A DNA stretch of 64,000 nt, taken from positions 1 through 64,000 of the forward strand of contig CAWHMD010000010.1 in NCBI GenBank assembly GCA_963830385.1. The letters are read 5' to 3'. Below the pieces are notes generated by a model. The model saw nothing but the letters and a program-made list of their open reading frames with translations, made no database searches and was not told the DNA's origin. Of the stretch, positions 1 through 8,711 are shown one piece after another. This DNA is from Bog-532 sp963830385 (lineage in GTDB: Bacteria > Actinomycetota > Actinomycetes > Streptosporangiales > Streptosporangiaceae). How positions within the stretch are numbered: position 1 is the first letter of the stretch; each line of letters starts with the position of its first letter. The position numbers and the translations under genes were made by a program.

Positions 1-1200
1 CTGGACGCCGACGAGGTGGAGGCGATGCTGCAGGAGCTGGCCGAGGGTGACGCGGCCGAGGTGCTGGCGGCCACGCCGAAGACGGAAGCGATGCCAGAGT
101 CCTCCCTGGTGCCTGAGGTTGCCAGTGAGCCTGAGCTTGTCGGTGAATCTGAGGTTGCCGATAGGCCTGGGGCTGACGGAGAGGTTGGGGCTGACGGGAG
201 TTCTGAGGTTTTTGAGAGGGCCGTGGCTGCTGAGGGAGCGGTGGCTGAGAGATCCGTGGCTGCCGACGGGGCCGTGGCTGCTGACGGGGCCGTGGCTGCC
301 CACAGGGCTGCGGTTGCCGACGGGGCTGCGGCTGCCGACGGGGCTGCGGCTGCCGACGGGGCCGTGGCTGCCGACGAAGCAGCGGCTGCCGACGGGGCTC
401 CGGCTGCTGAGGGCACCGAGGGGCCCGGAGAGACCGGGCCGCTATCGGCGGCGGTCACCCATCCCCCGGCCGGCCGCCCGGCCGGGCGCCCGGCCGGACG
501 GGGGCGGAACCGGACGCGGATCCTGGTGGCGGCCGCGGCGGCGGTCGTGGTGGTCGCGGCGGTGGTGGTCAGCCTGGTGCTGACCGCGAACGGACCGTCC
601 GGGCGTCACCAGGCCGCGCCGCCCGCGACCTCGCACAGCGTCTCGCCATCCGTTCGGCCCTCGTCGAGCCCCTCGTCCAGCCCGTCGGCCAGCGCCTCGG
701 CCCGCCCTTCGCCCTCGGCCGCGGCCTCGGGCGCCACCAGCGCCGTACCCGCCGGCTACTACCGGTTCACCAACTCGACCGGGTTCTCGATCGGCGTGCC
801 CAAGGGCTGGCAGATCTCGCACGACGGGCATTACGTCTACATCCGCGACCCCGCCGACGGCGGGATCTTCCTGCTCATCGATCAGTCGGACCAGCCCCAG
901 CCGAACGCCCTGGCCGACTGGAAACAGCAGGCCGAGGCCCGGCAGGGCAGCTACCCCGGCTACCACCTGATCCGGATCCAGCCCGTGGCCTACCCGCAGG
1001 CCAAGCAGGCCGCGGACTGGGAGTTCACCTACGACCGGGACGGCACCACGGTCCACATCCTGAACCGGAACGTGCTGGCCAACGCGACGCACACGTACGC
1101 GCTCTACTGGTCCGCGCCGGATAGTGACTGGACCACGGACTACCACTACTTCCAGGCCTTCGCCGCCACCTTCCGGCCTGCCGGTGCAGGCCAGGGCTGA
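1..1200 (+). CDS. C-terminal part of a membrane protein, probably a Ser/Thr protein kinase (5' end outside window)
   Basis: The reading frame is open to the left edge, so this is a 3' fragment. It holds an Ala/Glu/Asp-rich linker with a degenerate AVAADGA-type repeat, an Arg-rich stop-transfer stretch, one strongly hydrophobic segment (about residues 173-195 counted from the GTG at 16), and a Ser/Pro-rich spacer. A C-terminal globular domain of about 150 aa follows, starting near YYRFTNSTGFSIGVPKGW. This plan (cytoplasmic part, disordered linker, one TM, extracellular domain) is typical of actinobacterial Pkn-type kinases, and I recall similar end domains on such proteins. No kinase catalytic residues lie inside the window, so the kinase assignment is inference. 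A secreted or anchored protein of unknown function is the alternative. Confidence 0.55.
   Translation: MDADEVEAMLQELAEGDAAEVLAATPKTEAMPESSLVPEVASEPELVGESEVADRPGADGEVGADGSSEVFERAVAAEGAVAERSVAADGAVAADGAVAAHRAAVADGAAAADGAAAADGAVAADEAAAADGAPAAEGTEGPGETGPLSAAVTHPPAGRPAGRPAGRGRNRTRILVAAAAAVVVVAAVVVSLVLTANGPSGRHQAAPPATSHSVSPSVRPSSSPSSSPSASASARPSPSAAASGATSAVPAGYYRFTNSTGFSIGVPKGWQISHDGHYVYIRDPADGGIFLLIDQSDQPQPNALADWKQQAEARQGSYPGYHLIRIQPVAYPQAKQAADWEFTYDRDGTTVHILNRNVLANATHTYALYWSAPDSDWTTDYHYFQAFAATFRPAGAGQG
225..414 (+). repeat. Degenerate in-frame minisatellite encoding AVAADGA repeats
   Basis: Units of about 15-21 bases built on GTGGCTGCCGACGGGGC recur roughly ten times in frame. They code for Ala-Val-Ala-Ala-Asp-Gly steps in the juxtamembrane linker of the protein above. 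Unit sequence varies slightly (GTGGCT or GCGGCT; GCC or GCT), as expected for repeat expansion by slippage. Confidence 0.75.
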
Positions 1201-1219
1201 TCAGATACAGGAGGGCCGG

Positions 1220-1717
1220 GTGCAGTTGCGCGATGTCGAGCTGGGCGACGTCGATGCCTACGTGCGGATGCGGTGCGATCCGGTCATGATGGCCGACCTG
1301 GGTGGGCCGCTGCCGCGCGAGGGTATGGAGGCCAAGGTGGCCCGCGACGTGCGGGCGGCCGCGGCCGATACCGACTGGATCAAGATGATCGTGCCCGACG
1401 AGGCCGCGCCCGATGCGGCGGCGGGCAACGTGGTGATGTGGTCCCACGACGAAGACGGCGAGCCGATGACTGAGATCGGCTGGATGGTGCTGCCGGAGTT
1501 CCAGGGCCGCGGCCTCGGCAAGCGGGCCGTCCGGATGCTGCTCGGCCTGGCCCGCGACGATGGCCGGTGGGGGCTCGTGCACGCCTTCCCGGCGACGTCG
1601 AATGAGCCGTCGAACGGGATCTGCCGCTCGGTCGGCTTCAGGTTCGCTGGTGAGCGGGACGTGACCTTCGCCGGTCGTCTGATACACAGCAACCACTGGG
1701 TCATCGACCTGACGTAG
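1220..1717 (+). CDS. GNAT family N-acetyltransferase
   Basis: A 165-aa single-domain GNAT fold predicted to transfer an acetyl group from acetyl-CoA to an unknown amine. The N-terminus VQLRDVELGDVDAYVRMRCD is the usual beta1-alpha1 of the family. The acetyl-CoA pyrophosphate-binding motif is seen as EFQGRGLGKRAVRML near residues 93-107, and the C-terminal N-E-P-S-N-G-I-C-R-S-V-G-F stretch is the standard alpha4-beta5 element. I chose GTG at 1220 because an AGGAGGG ribosome site lies about 6 bases upstream. Longer starts would overlap the preceding gene. It lies 19 bases downstream of the kinase-like gene on the same strand and may be co-transcribed. The substrate is unknown. Confidence 0.85.
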   Translation: MQLRDVELGDVDAYVRMRCDPVMMADLGGPLPREGMEAKVARDVRAAAADTDWIKMIVPDEAAPDAAAGNVVMWSHDEDGEPMTEIGWMVLPEFQGRGLGKRAVRMLLGLARDDGRWGLVHAFPATSNEPSNGICRSVGFRFAGERDVTFAGRLIHSNHWVIDLT

Positions 1718-1743
1718 CTGCCGCCGAGGCCGAGAGGGCGACC

Positions 1744-2158
1744 ATGCCAGCCGTCCGGAAGATCAACGTCGACGGCGTGGCCCGGCTGCCCGCCTTCTGC
1801 CCACGCCACCGTGGCCGGCGGCCAGGTGTTCGTGTCCGGGATGCTGGGCGCCGCCCATGGCACGATGGAGCTGGTCCCGGGCGGAATCGCGGCCGAGACC
1901 ACGCAGGCGCTCCGCAACGTCGAGACGATCCTGGCCGCCTGCGGGTGCGGGCTGGCCGACGTGGCCAAGGTGAACGTCTACCTCACCGACATGGGCAGCT
2001 TCGCCGCCATGAACGAGGCCTACCTCGCGGTGTTGGGGGCCGGGCCGCCGGCCCGGATCACCGTCGGCTGCACCGCGCTCGCCCTCGGGGCGCTGGTGGA
2101 GATGGATTGCGTGGCTTTCCGTCCGGATGATGCGCGCGACCCGGGTGACATGCCTTAA
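1744..2158 (+). pseudogene. RidA/YjgF family enamine/imine deaminase, frameshifted
   Basis: The N-terminal piece reads MPAVRKINVDGVARLPAFC in one frame. From about base 1802 the homology continues one frame over as HATVAGGQVFVSGMLG and runs to the stop at 2158 with the family's hallmarks: VFVSGMLG, N-V-E-T-I-L near the middle, VAKVNVYLTDM, FAAMNEAY, and the C-terminal V-E-M-D-C-V-A-F. RidA proteins hydrolyse reactive enamine/imine intermediates. Removing a single C from the CCC at about 1800-1802 restores one continuous RidA protein of about 137 aa. So this is either a recently broken gene or a one-base sequence error; the reading frames alone cannot tell which. A catalytic Arg as in canonical RidA is plausible at PPARITVG. 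Confidence 0.8.
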
Positions 2159-2321
2159 ACCCTGACAAGCCGGACGCTCTCGCATCAGCTTCACAGTCTT
2201 TTCAACATTTTCAATCATTTAAAGAGCTTCTAACCAACCTTCGTAACCGCTTACATCACCAGATTCCGCCGAAATTTGCCAGAAAAGCGTGTTAGCCTCG
2301 CGGGCACCTGGGGATCGTCGT

Positions 2322-2500
2322 GTTACGGCGGCCACGCGGCCGTCGGGGCTGCGGTGGCTGAGTGGCCGCCGGCTTCGCGGTGGCCACGCGGTCATCGTGG
2401 CTGTGGCGGCTGAACGGCCGCCGTGACAACGGTGGCCACGCGGTCATCGCGCGTGGTGGCTACGGCCGTCGCGGCTGCGGTGGCCATGCGCCGCGGGGCT
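2322..2500. repeat. Short tandem-like repeats upstream of the GH64 gene
   Basis: The 440-base stretch between the RidA gene and the GH64 start begins AT-rich (about 2160-2290). It then becomes a GC-rich array in which GGTGGCCACGCGGTCATCG occurs exactly at 2379-2397 and again at 2431-2449, with degenerate copies near 2326 and 2475 (period about 50). No convincing coding sequence is seen. The AT-rich part probably carries the promoter for the downstream gene. Confidence 0.6.
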
Positions 2501-2598
2501 CGCCACGGCGGCGGCTGCCGTGCTGTCGCGGCGACGCGCGGACCCGGCCGCGGGCGGCCGGCACGTTGGGGGATGGAACACGAGGCAAAGGAGCAGCA

Positions 2599-3852
2599 GT
2601 GATCTCCCGCAGGAAATTCGTCACTGGTTCACTGGCCGCGCTGGCCGTCCCGGCCGTGGCGGCCAAGCTGGTCACCGAGGAGCGCGGGCGCAGCGTGCGG
2701 CTCCGCCCGGCCGCCAGCGAGGCCACCGCGTCCACGCTGGCCGTCGCGCTGGTCAACAACACCGGCGCTGACACCGTGTACGCCCACGTCACCGGGCTGG
2801 CCATCGACAACAACAACGCGCTGATGCTGCTGGAGGCCGACGGCCAGACCCCGTACTACCCGTCGTCGCCGTCCGGCACCAACCAGCCGGTGCCGGTGAA
2901 CTGCGCGATCCCGCTGAACGGATCGGGCGGGGCGGCCAAGCAGATCACGATCCCGCACCTGGCGGGCGCCCGGATCTGGTTCTCGATCGGGTCGCCGCTC
3001 ACGTTCCAGCTCAACCCGGGACCGGCCCTGGTCGAACCGTCGGTGACCAATCCGTCCGACCCCAACATCAACACCCAGTGGGACTTCGCCGAGCTGACCT
3101 ACAACTCCGCCCAGTTGTTCGCCAACATCAGCATGGTCGACTTCGCCTGCATCCCGATCGGGCTGAGCCTGGCCGACTCGTCCGGTGGGCAGCAGAGCGC
3201 GCCGGGCCTGCCCAACGGCGGCCTGGACACCATCTGTTCCGGGCTGACCGCCCAGTCCAACGCCGACGGACAGGGCTGGGACCAGCTCATCGTGACCAGC
3301 GGCGGCCAGAACCTGCGGGCGCTCAGCCCGACCAACGGCATCGTGATGAACTCGTCGCTGTTCTCGGGCTACTACGACGGCTACGTGAACCAGGTCTGGT
3401 CGATGTACTCCTCGGCCACGCTGAGCGTCGACACCCAGGCGTCCTACGGGACCGTGACCGGCCAGGTGAGCGGGGGCGCGCTGACGTTCAGCGGCGTCGG
3501 CTCGTTCGGGCAGCCGTCGGCGGCTGACATATTTGGCTGCAACAGCGGGCCGTTCAACCCGGCCGGGATGAGCGGCGAGATGCTGGCGATCCTGCCCCGG
3601 CTGGCCGCGGCGTTCAATCGCAGCACGCTGCTGACCGACACCAATCAGCCGGACGGGGAGAACCCGGCCGACTATTACGCCAACGCGATCACCAACCACT
3701 ACGCGCGGATCGTGCACGCCACCTCACAGGACCACCGCGGCTACGCGTTCCCCTACGACGACGTGGCGCCGACCGGGGGCACTGACCAGTCCGGGGCGGT
3801 GTCGAGCGGGAGCCCGAGCCTGCTGACCGTCACCCTCGGATCGGTGCACTGA
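2599..3852 (+). CDS. Secreted GH64-type beta-1,3-glucanase
   Basis: A 417-aa exported protein. It begins MISRRKFVTGSLAALAVPAVAA, a twin-arginine signal (SRRKF) followed by a hydrophobic core and an A-x-A type cleavage region, so Tat export is predicted. The mature part matches my recollection of the glycoside hydrolase family 64/thaumatin-like fold: LAVALVNNTGADTVYAHVTG at the start, the central WDFAELTYN segment, and a late NHYARIVHATSQDHRGYAFPYDDV block. GH64 enzymes release laminari-oligosaccharides from beta-1,3-glucan such as fungal cell wall. GTG at 2599 was chosen because AAAGGAG sits 5-6 bases upstream and the Tat signal begins there. A GTG start further upstream would add a repeat-derived, non-signal-like extension. 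Confidence 0.85.
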   Translation: MISRRKFVTGSLAALAVPAVAAKLVTEERGRSVRLRPAASEATASTLAVALVNNTGADTVYAHVTGLAIDNNNALMLLEADGQTPYYPSSPSGTNQPVPVNCAIPLNGSGGAAKQITIPHLAGARIWFSIGSPLTFQLNPGPALVEPSVTNPSDPNINTQWDFAELTYNSAQLFANISMVDFACIPIGLSLADSSGGQQSAPGLPNGGLDTICSGLTAQSNADGQGWDQLIVTSGGQNLRALSPTNGIVMNSSLFSGYYDGYVNQVWSMYSSATLSVDTQASYGTVTGQVSGGALTFSGVGSFGQPSAADIFGCNSGPFNPAGMSGEMLAILPRLAAAFNRSTLLTDTNQPDGENPADYYANAITNHYARIVHATSQDHRGYAFPYDDVAPTGGTDQSGAVSSGSPSLLTVTLGSVH

Positions 3853-4196
3853 CCGACGGATACGGCGGGCGTGAGGAGCCTGACCTGGGCCGCGGCGGGG
3901 CCGGCGTTGCCGGTTCCCGCCCGGCCCGATTTGCATCACGGGCCTCGGTCAGGTTGAGTTTCCGTTACAGACGGCGCGCCGGCCGACACGAACCGCCGTT
4001 TTACGGGCAATGGCTCTCTATACCGCCCGCGGGTCCTTATGATACTTTCCGACCTTACTCAGAGGTCTTCCAGCGAATTTCTGGAGCCAGCGATGAAGGA
4101 CGGCGTGTAGCAGCCGGCCAGTCGATCTCGGCCACGAATTACTCCCTGCCCCCAAAATCGGAAGAGGCCCTGCCATGAACCCGGCGTGCGTGAGCT
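3853..4196. other. Intergenic region with lower GC, probable promoter
   Basis: No supported gene. Roughly 3950-4180 is clearly lower in GC than its surroundings (runs such as TTTTACGGGCAATGG and TTATGATACTTTCC). This fits a promoter and leader for the methyltransferase gene. Short reading frames here have no family resemblance. Confidence 0.5.
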
Positions 4197-4781
4197 GTGC
4201 CTGAGGCACACGAGGCTGCCCCGCAGCCGCTTACCTGGCTCGACCGTTTCCTGCAGCGCTACCGGATCCGGATGGCGATCCGTGTACTGCCCAAGGCCAC
4301 CCGCCTGCTGGACATCGGGACCCACGACGGGACCCTGTTCCGGCTGACCGGCGCGAGCGGTATCGGCATCGACCCCGAACTCATCGAGGTGGCCCCGATG
4401 CCGGGTGTCACGATGGTCAAGGGCTTCTTCCCGGACGATCTGCCGCCCCAGCCGGGCGAGTTGTTCAACGCGGCGACCGCCCTGGCGGTGCTCGAGCACA
4501 TCCCCGAAGACGAGCTCGCCAACTGGGCCAAGTCGCTGGCCGCCCTGATCGCCCCCGGCGGGCGGGTGGTCATCACCGTGCCCGCCCCGACCGTCGACCA
4601 CATGCTGCACGTGCTGATGGGGTTGCACCTGATCGCGGGCATCGAGGCGCACCAGCACCACGGGTTCCAGCCCGCCGACCTGGAGTCGATCTTCAGCCCG
4701 CCGGACTGGCGGCTGCACAAGCACCGGCTGTTCCAGCTCGGCCTGAACCACCTCTACGTCTTCGAGCGCACCAGCGGCTGA
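4197..4781 (+). CDS. Class I SAM-dependent methyltransferase
   Basis: A 194-aa protein with the Rossmann methyltransferase core. Motif I is LLDIGTHDGTLF (about residues 37-48), an acidic post-I strand is GIGIDPELIEV, and the motif IV region is LAVLEHIPEDEL. This is followed by the APGGRVVITVPAPTVDH strand-loop and a C-terminal HHGFQPADLESIF stretch seen in methyltransferase domain 11/23 proteins. It transfers a methyl group from S-adenosylmethionine to an unknown acceptor. The GTG start at 4197 has a weak ribosome site. The ATG at 4174 is in a different frame and reaches a stop quickly. Its 3' end overlaps the convergent gene on the other strand by 28 bases. Confidence 0.75.
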   Translation: MPEAHEAAPQPLTWLDRFLQRYRIRMAIRVLPKATRLLDIGTHDGTLFRLTGASGIGIDPELIEVAPMPGVTMVKGFFPDDLPPQPGELFNAATALAVLEHIPEDELANWAKSLAALIAPGGRVVITVPAPTVDHMLHVLMGLHLIAGIEAHQHHGFQPADLESIFSPPDWRLHKHRLFQLGLNHLYVFERTSG

Positions 4782-5269
4782 AGCGGTAGCCCGGGATCCA
4801 GCTGCGCGCTGATCTGACGCAGCTGGCCGGGCAGCGAGGCGCCGTTCCGCCGGTTGTACACCGGCCCGGCGGCGTCGGTCAGCAGCACCTGGGCGGCCGC
4901 GACCCCCGCCACCGGAACCGGGAGCGGGGCCCGCAGGAGACCGGCCAGGTCGCGGACATCGCCGGCCGCGGCCAGGATGCGGTCCCGGCACAACGCGGCC
5001 GGGATGCTGGGGCGGGGCTCGCGGGCGGCCACTTCCAGCAGGTGCTCCCAGTGGCAGGCCAGGTCCCGCCGCCAGGGCAGCGCGACGATCTGCTGCGCCC
5101 GGATGGCGAGCAGGCGGCCCGACTCGGGTGCGTGCCCGGCGGCCAGCCGCCGGTCCAGGGACGCGCCGAACAGTCGCGCCAGCAGCCGGCCGGTGACACT
5201 GGCCGGGCGGATGATCATGTGCCCCGAACCGGGCTGATCGCTCAGTACGAGGACGGTTCTGCTCCTCAT
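4754..5269 (-). CDS. Conserved actinobacterial protein of unknown function
   Basis: A 171-aa protein starting MRSRTVLVLSDQPGSGHMII. It has no signal peptide or membrane span and is rich in Arg/Leu/Ala. The segment GRLLARLFGASLDRRLAAGH, followed by LAIRAQQIVALPWRRDLACH, resembles small hypothetical proteins common in streptomycete-like genomes, but I know no function. The start at 5269 is uncertain because the purine-rich GGAGGA abuts the ATG too closely. An upstream start would run into the divergent AraC-type gene only 52 bases away, so the two probably share a control region. Confidence 0.55.
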   Translation of the reverse strand: MRSRTVLVLSDQPGSGHMIIRPASVTGRLLARLFGASLDRRLAAGHAPESGRLLAIRAQQIVALPWRRDLACHWEHLLEVAAREPRPSIPAALCRDRILAAAGDVRDLAGLLRAPLPVPVAGVAAAQVLLTDAAGPVYNRRNGASLPGQLRQISAQLDPGLPLQPLVRSKT

Positions 5270-5321
5270 TCCTCCATCATCGGCGCTGACGCGCGCCCGG
5301 GTAAGTGGCATCATTGACAAC

Positions 5322-6350
5322 ATGCGCGACAATGCTGCCATTGTGGCCGAAGCACCCGCTGAGCCCGCGCCGGCCCGGGCGGCCGAGCCCGGAGCGGCCG
5401 CGCCGGAATCGGTCGCGATGGTGCTCTACGACGGGGTCGCGCCGTTCGAGGTCGGCGTGGTCTGCGACGTCTTCGGCGGGGACTTCGCGCGGGATTTCGG
5501 TGTCCCCTGGTACCGGCTGACCATCTGCGCGGCCACGCCGTCGGTCCGGCTGGACATCGGCCCGCGGATGGAGGTGCCGTCCGGGCTGGCCGCGATCCGG
5601 ACGGCCGGCACGGTCGTGGTGATGCCCACCGAGCAGGCCGACCGGGTGCCGGCCGCGGTACTCGACGAGCTGCGGGCGGCCCGGCGGCGGGGCCAGCGCA
5701 TCCTGTCCCTCTGCACCGGGGCGTTCATCCTGGCCGCGGCCGGGATCCTGGATGGCCACCGGGCCACCACCCACTGGGCCGAGTGCGCCCAGCTGGCCGA
5801 GCGCTACCCGCAGGTCACGGTGGACCCGGACGTGCTCTACGTGGACGAGGGTGACCTGCTCACCTCGGCCGGCAGCGCCGCCAGCATCGACCTGTGCCTG
5901 CACGTGGTGCAGCGAGACTTCGGCCGCGAGGTGGCCACCCGGCTGGCCCGCGAGCTGGTGGTGCCGCTGCACCGCGAGGGCGGCCAGGCTCAGTTCATCG
6001 ACACGCCGATCCCGGTGCTGGACGAGCAGCACCTGTTCACGGACACGCTCGCCTGGCTGCAGGGACACCTCGATGAGACCGTGACCGTGCACGACCTGGC
6101 CGCCCGGGCGGCCATGAGCTCCCGCACGTTCGCCCGGCGGTTCCTGGCCAGTACCGGCGTGACCCCCTACCAGTGGATCGTGCGAGAGCGTGTCCGGCTG
6201 GCCCAGCGGATGCTGGAGACCACCGACCTGTCCATCGACGCGGTCGCGGTCAAGGCCGGCTTCTGCACGCCCGGCAACCTGCGCAAGCACTTCAGCCGGA
6301 CGGTGCGCACCAGCCCGCACGCGTACCGGGACTCGTTCCGCGCCCACTGA
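5322..6350 (+). CDS. AraC family regulator with DJ-1/PfpI-like N-terminal domain (GlxA/FtrA type)
   Basis: A 342-aa transcription factor. Residues about 25-195 form a class I glutamine-amidotransferase-like/DJ-1 domain (SVAMVLYDGVAPFEVGVV at the start, nucleophile-elbow-like LSLCTGAFILAAAG with Cys). It is followed by a tandem helix-turn-helix AraC DNA-binding domain from about residue 245 (LAARAAMSSRTFARRF and AVAVKAGFCTPGNLRKHF). In this family the DJ-1 domain is thought to sense a ligand and is usually not an active amidase. No ribosome site is seen before ATG 5322, so the mRNA may be leaderless. It is divergent from the preceding gene. The target regulon is unknown. Confidence 0.88.
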   Translation: MRDNAAIVAEAPAEPAPARAAEPGAAAPESVAMVLYDGVAPFEVGVVCDVFGGDFARDFGVPWYRLTICAATPSVRLDIGPRMEVPSGLAAIRTAGTVVVMPTEQADRVPAAVLDELRAARRRGQRILSLCTGAFILAAAGILDGHRATTHWAECAQLAERYPQVTVDPDVLYVDEGDLLTSAGSAASIDLCLHVVQRDFGREVATRLARELVVPLHREGGQAQFIDTPIPVLDEQHLFTDTLAWLQGHLDETVTVHDLAARAAMSSRTFARRFLASTGVTPYQWIVRERVRLAQRMLETTDLSIDAVAVKAGFCTPGNLRKHFSRTVRTSPHAYRDSFRAH

Positions 6351-6365
6351 ACCGGGCGTGCCCGG

Positions 6366-7700
6366 TCAGGTGGCGGGCAGGGTGAGCGTGAACTCGGCGC
6401 CCTGGCCGGGCTCGCTGCGGGCGGTCAGCTCGCCGCCGTGAGCCTGGGCCAGCTCGGCGGCGATGGCCAGGCCGATACCGCTGCCCGAGATCGAGGCGGC
6501 CGACCGGCCGCGCCAGAACCGCTCGAAGACGTGCGGCAGGTCCTCGGCCGGGATGCCGACACCGGTGTCGCTGACCTCCAGCACCGCGTTCGCGCCGCGC
6601 TGGCTGGTGCGGATGGCGACGTGGCCGCCGGCCGGGGTGAACTTGAGCGCGTTGGTCAGCAGGTTGGTGATGACCTGGTGCAGCCAGCGCTCGTCGGCCC
6701 GGACCGGCGCCGGTGCCAGATCCTGGTCCAGGGTGACGCCGGCCTCCTCGAACCGGCGGGCCAGGCTGGCGGCCGCGGCCGCCGCGATGCCGGCCAGGTC
6801 ACCGGGGTGCAGGGCCAGCTGCAGGGCGGCGGCATCGGCCGCGGCCAGCGTCTGCAGGTCGCCGATCATGCGCGCCAGCCGCAGCACCTCGTCCCGTAGC
6901 GAGGTCAGCTCGGCCGGGGTCGGCTCGGCCAGGCCATCGAGCAGCGCCTCATGCCCGGCCTGGAGGATGGCGACCGGGGTGCGCAGCTCGTGGGCCACAT
7001 CGGCCACCAGGTCACGGCGGAGCTGGTCCTGCCGGTCGAGGGTGGCGGCCATCTGGTCGAAGGCGATGGCCAGGTCGCGCAGCTCACCGGGCGCCCGGAT
7101 GCCGCCGGCCCGGGCCGTCCGGTCGCCGCTGGCCATGGCCCGGGTCACGGCGATCAGCCGGGTGACCGGGCGGGTGATCCGCCGGGCCACGGTCAGCCCG
7201 GTGACCAGGGCCAGCAGGGCGGCCAGCCCGGCCGCGCCCGCGATCGCCCGCAGCAGCGCGTTCTCCAGCGTCCGGTCGGCCGCGCCCAGCCCGGTCCCGG
7301 TCGACCGGGCCTGCACCTCGCCGATCCGCTGGCCGCGCACGGTGATCGGCGCCTGGGACTGCGGCCCGGTAGTAGCGGAAAAGGTATCGGAGGCGATCAC
7401 GATCTGCCCGGACTGGTCCCGGATGGTGACGACCGCGCCGGTCCGCGCGGCCAGGTCGAGCACCGGCGACAGGTCGGCGGCCGTCCAGCTGTCCTTGCGG
7501 TCCCAGGCGGCCCCCGCCGCGACCGCGATCGCGCTGGTCAGATCGGTGCGCTGCCGGGTCGCGAGGTCCGCGAAGTCGGTGGCCGAGAACGCCGCGACCA
7601 GGCCCGCCAGCAGCGCCACCGCCGCCAGCGCCACCCCCAGGAAGGCCAGCGCCAGGCGCAGCCGGAGCGTGTCGGACCGGCCGCCGCCCGGTTCAGTCAT
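6366..7700 (-). CDS. Two-component sensor histidine kinase
   Basis: A 444-aa inner-membrane kinase. It has an N-terminal TM helix (about 14-35), an extracytoplasmic sensor region, and a second TM (about 155-175). A HAMP linker follows (ARRITRPVTRLIAVTRAMAS), then the HisKA H-box DVAHELRTPVAILQ with the phospho-accepting His. An HATPase_c domain shows the N box HQVITNLLTNALKF, G1 VSDTGVGIP, F box VFERFWRG and G2 GSGIGLAIA. All catalytic elements are present. The start overlaps the stop of the response regulator by 8 bases, so the pair is translationally coupled, regulator gene first. The sensed signal is unknown. Confidence 0.95.
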   Translation of the reverse strand: MTEPGGGRSDTLRLRLALAFLGVALAAVALLAGLVAAFSATDFADLATRQRTDLTSAIAVAAGAAWDRKDSWTAADLSPVLDLAARTGAVVTIRDQSGQIVIASDTFSATTGPQSQAPITVRGQRIGEVQARSTGTGLGAADRTLENALLRAIAGAAGLAALLALVTGLTVARRITRPVTRLIAVTRAMASGDRTARAGGIRAPGELRDLAIAFDQMAATLDRQDQLRRDLVADVAHELRTPVAILQAGHEALLDGLAEPTPAELTSLRDEVLRLARMIGDLQTLAAADAAALQLALHPGDLAGIAAAAAASLARRFEEAGVTLDQDLAPAPVRADERWLHQVITNLLTNALKFTPAGGHVAIRTSQRGANAVLEVSDTGVGIPAEDLPHVFERFWRGRSAASISGSGIGLAIAAELAQAHGGELTARSEPGQGAEFTLTLPAT

Positions 7701-8385
7701 CGCGGGTCAGGCCCAGGCGGTAGCCGCCGCCCAGCACGGTCTGCACGATCTGCGGCTGGGCGGGATCGCTCTCGATCTTGCGGCGCAGGTTCTTGACGTG
7801 CGAGTCGACGGTGCGCTCGTACCCCTCGAACTCGTAACCCCGGACCCGGTTGATCAGCTCGAACCGCGAGTAGACCCGGCCCGGGACGGTGGCCAGCGCC
7901 AGCAGCACTCCCCACTCGGTCGGGGTCAGGCCGACCGTCCGGCCGTGCACCGTGACCAGCCGCTGCGGCTCGTCGATGATCAGCCCGCCGTTCCCGAAGC
8001 TGGACACGCCCTGCTCGGACCCGCTGCTGCCCCGGCGCAGGATGGCCTGGACCCGTAGCACCAGCTCGCGCGGGCTGAACGGCTTGGTCACGTAGTCGTC
8101 GGCCCCGAGTTCCAGCCCGCGGATGCGATCCTCTTCGGCGGTCTTGGCCGTCAGCATCAGGATCGGCACGGCCGAGCCCGCCCGCAACTCCCGCGCCACG
8201 GTCTCGCCCGGCACGTCGGGCAGCCCGAGATCCAGCACGACCAGGTCGGGGGCACCGTCGGCGGCCATGGTGATGGCCTCCGCCCCCGATCCGGTCGAGA
8301 GCACGGTGAACCCGGCCCGCTCCAGATAAGAGCGGACAAAATCCCGCAGCTTGCGCTCGTCCTCCACGACCAGCACCGTCGCCAT
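7693..8385 (-). CDS. OmpR/PhoB-type response regulator
   Basis: A 230-aa regulator. The receiver domain begins MATVLVVEDERKLRDF with the acidic pocket (ED), phospho-acceptor Asp in LVVLDLGLPD, Thr in MLTAKT, and Lys in DDYVTKPFSP. The C-terminal winged helix contains LTPTEWGVLLALA, followed by the recognition region YERTVDSHVKNLRRKIE. It is the partner of the histidine kinase encoded immediately downstream and overlapping. I chose ATG 8385 because GGGAGGG lies 4-5 bases upstream and the receiver fold starts there. An in-frame start 24 bases earlier would only add METDGGRV. Confidence 0.95.
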   Translation of the reverse strand: MATVLVVEDERKLRDFVRSYLERAGFTVLSTGSGAEAITMAADGAPDLVVLDLGLPDVPGETVARELRAGSAVPILMLTAKTAEEDRIRGLELGADDYVTKPFSPRELVLRVQAILRRGSSGSEQGVSSFGNGGLIIDEPQRLVTVHGRTVGLTPTEWGVLLALATVPGRVYSRFELINRVRGYEFEGYERTVDSHVKNLRRKIESDPAQPQIVQTVLGGGYRLGLTRDD

Positions 8386-8501
8386 GACCCTCCCGCCATC
8401 GGTCTCCACACCGTCACCATGTCAACTTCACCACGTGGTCACCAGCATCGGGTGCACTGATCCTGATCACATCGGCAGCTGAGACGACGGGGAAGGGCGG
8501 C

Positions 8502-8711
8502 ATGGACCTGATCACACTGGCCCCGTGGGCCCCGTGGGTCTTGTTGGGTGGCGCCCTGGCTGTGATCTTCCTCCGGCTGCGCCGGACCCGGCGGTCCGGG
8601 GCTCGCCGGGACCGGCCGGCCGGGGCACACAAGGACAGTCAGGCCGAGACGACCCGGGACCAGCAGGCCGGACCCCCGGGTGAGCCCAACCGCCGCTCGG
8701 GGGCCCGATGA
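8502..8711 (+). CDS. Small single-pass membrane protein
   Basis: A 69-aa protein with one N-terminal hydrophobic helix (LAPWAPWVLLGGALAVIFLRL, about residues 6-26), an Arg-rich stop-transfer segment (RRTRRSGARRDR), and a polar disordered tail. Its stop overlaps the start of the DedA gene (ATGA), which suggests translational coupling and a role at the membrane with DedA. The ribosome site GGGGAAGGGCGG lies upstream of ATG 8502. No family is recognised. Confidence 0.6.
   Translation: MDLITLAPWAPWVLLGGALAVIFLRLRRTRRSGARRDRPAGAHKDSQAETTRDQQAGPPGEPNRRSGAR

Noticed and set aside
442..1146. Long antisense frame over the kinase-like gene
   Set aside because: It is Arg/Gly/Val biased and lacks a ribosome site or family match; a GC-driven shadow of the sense gene.
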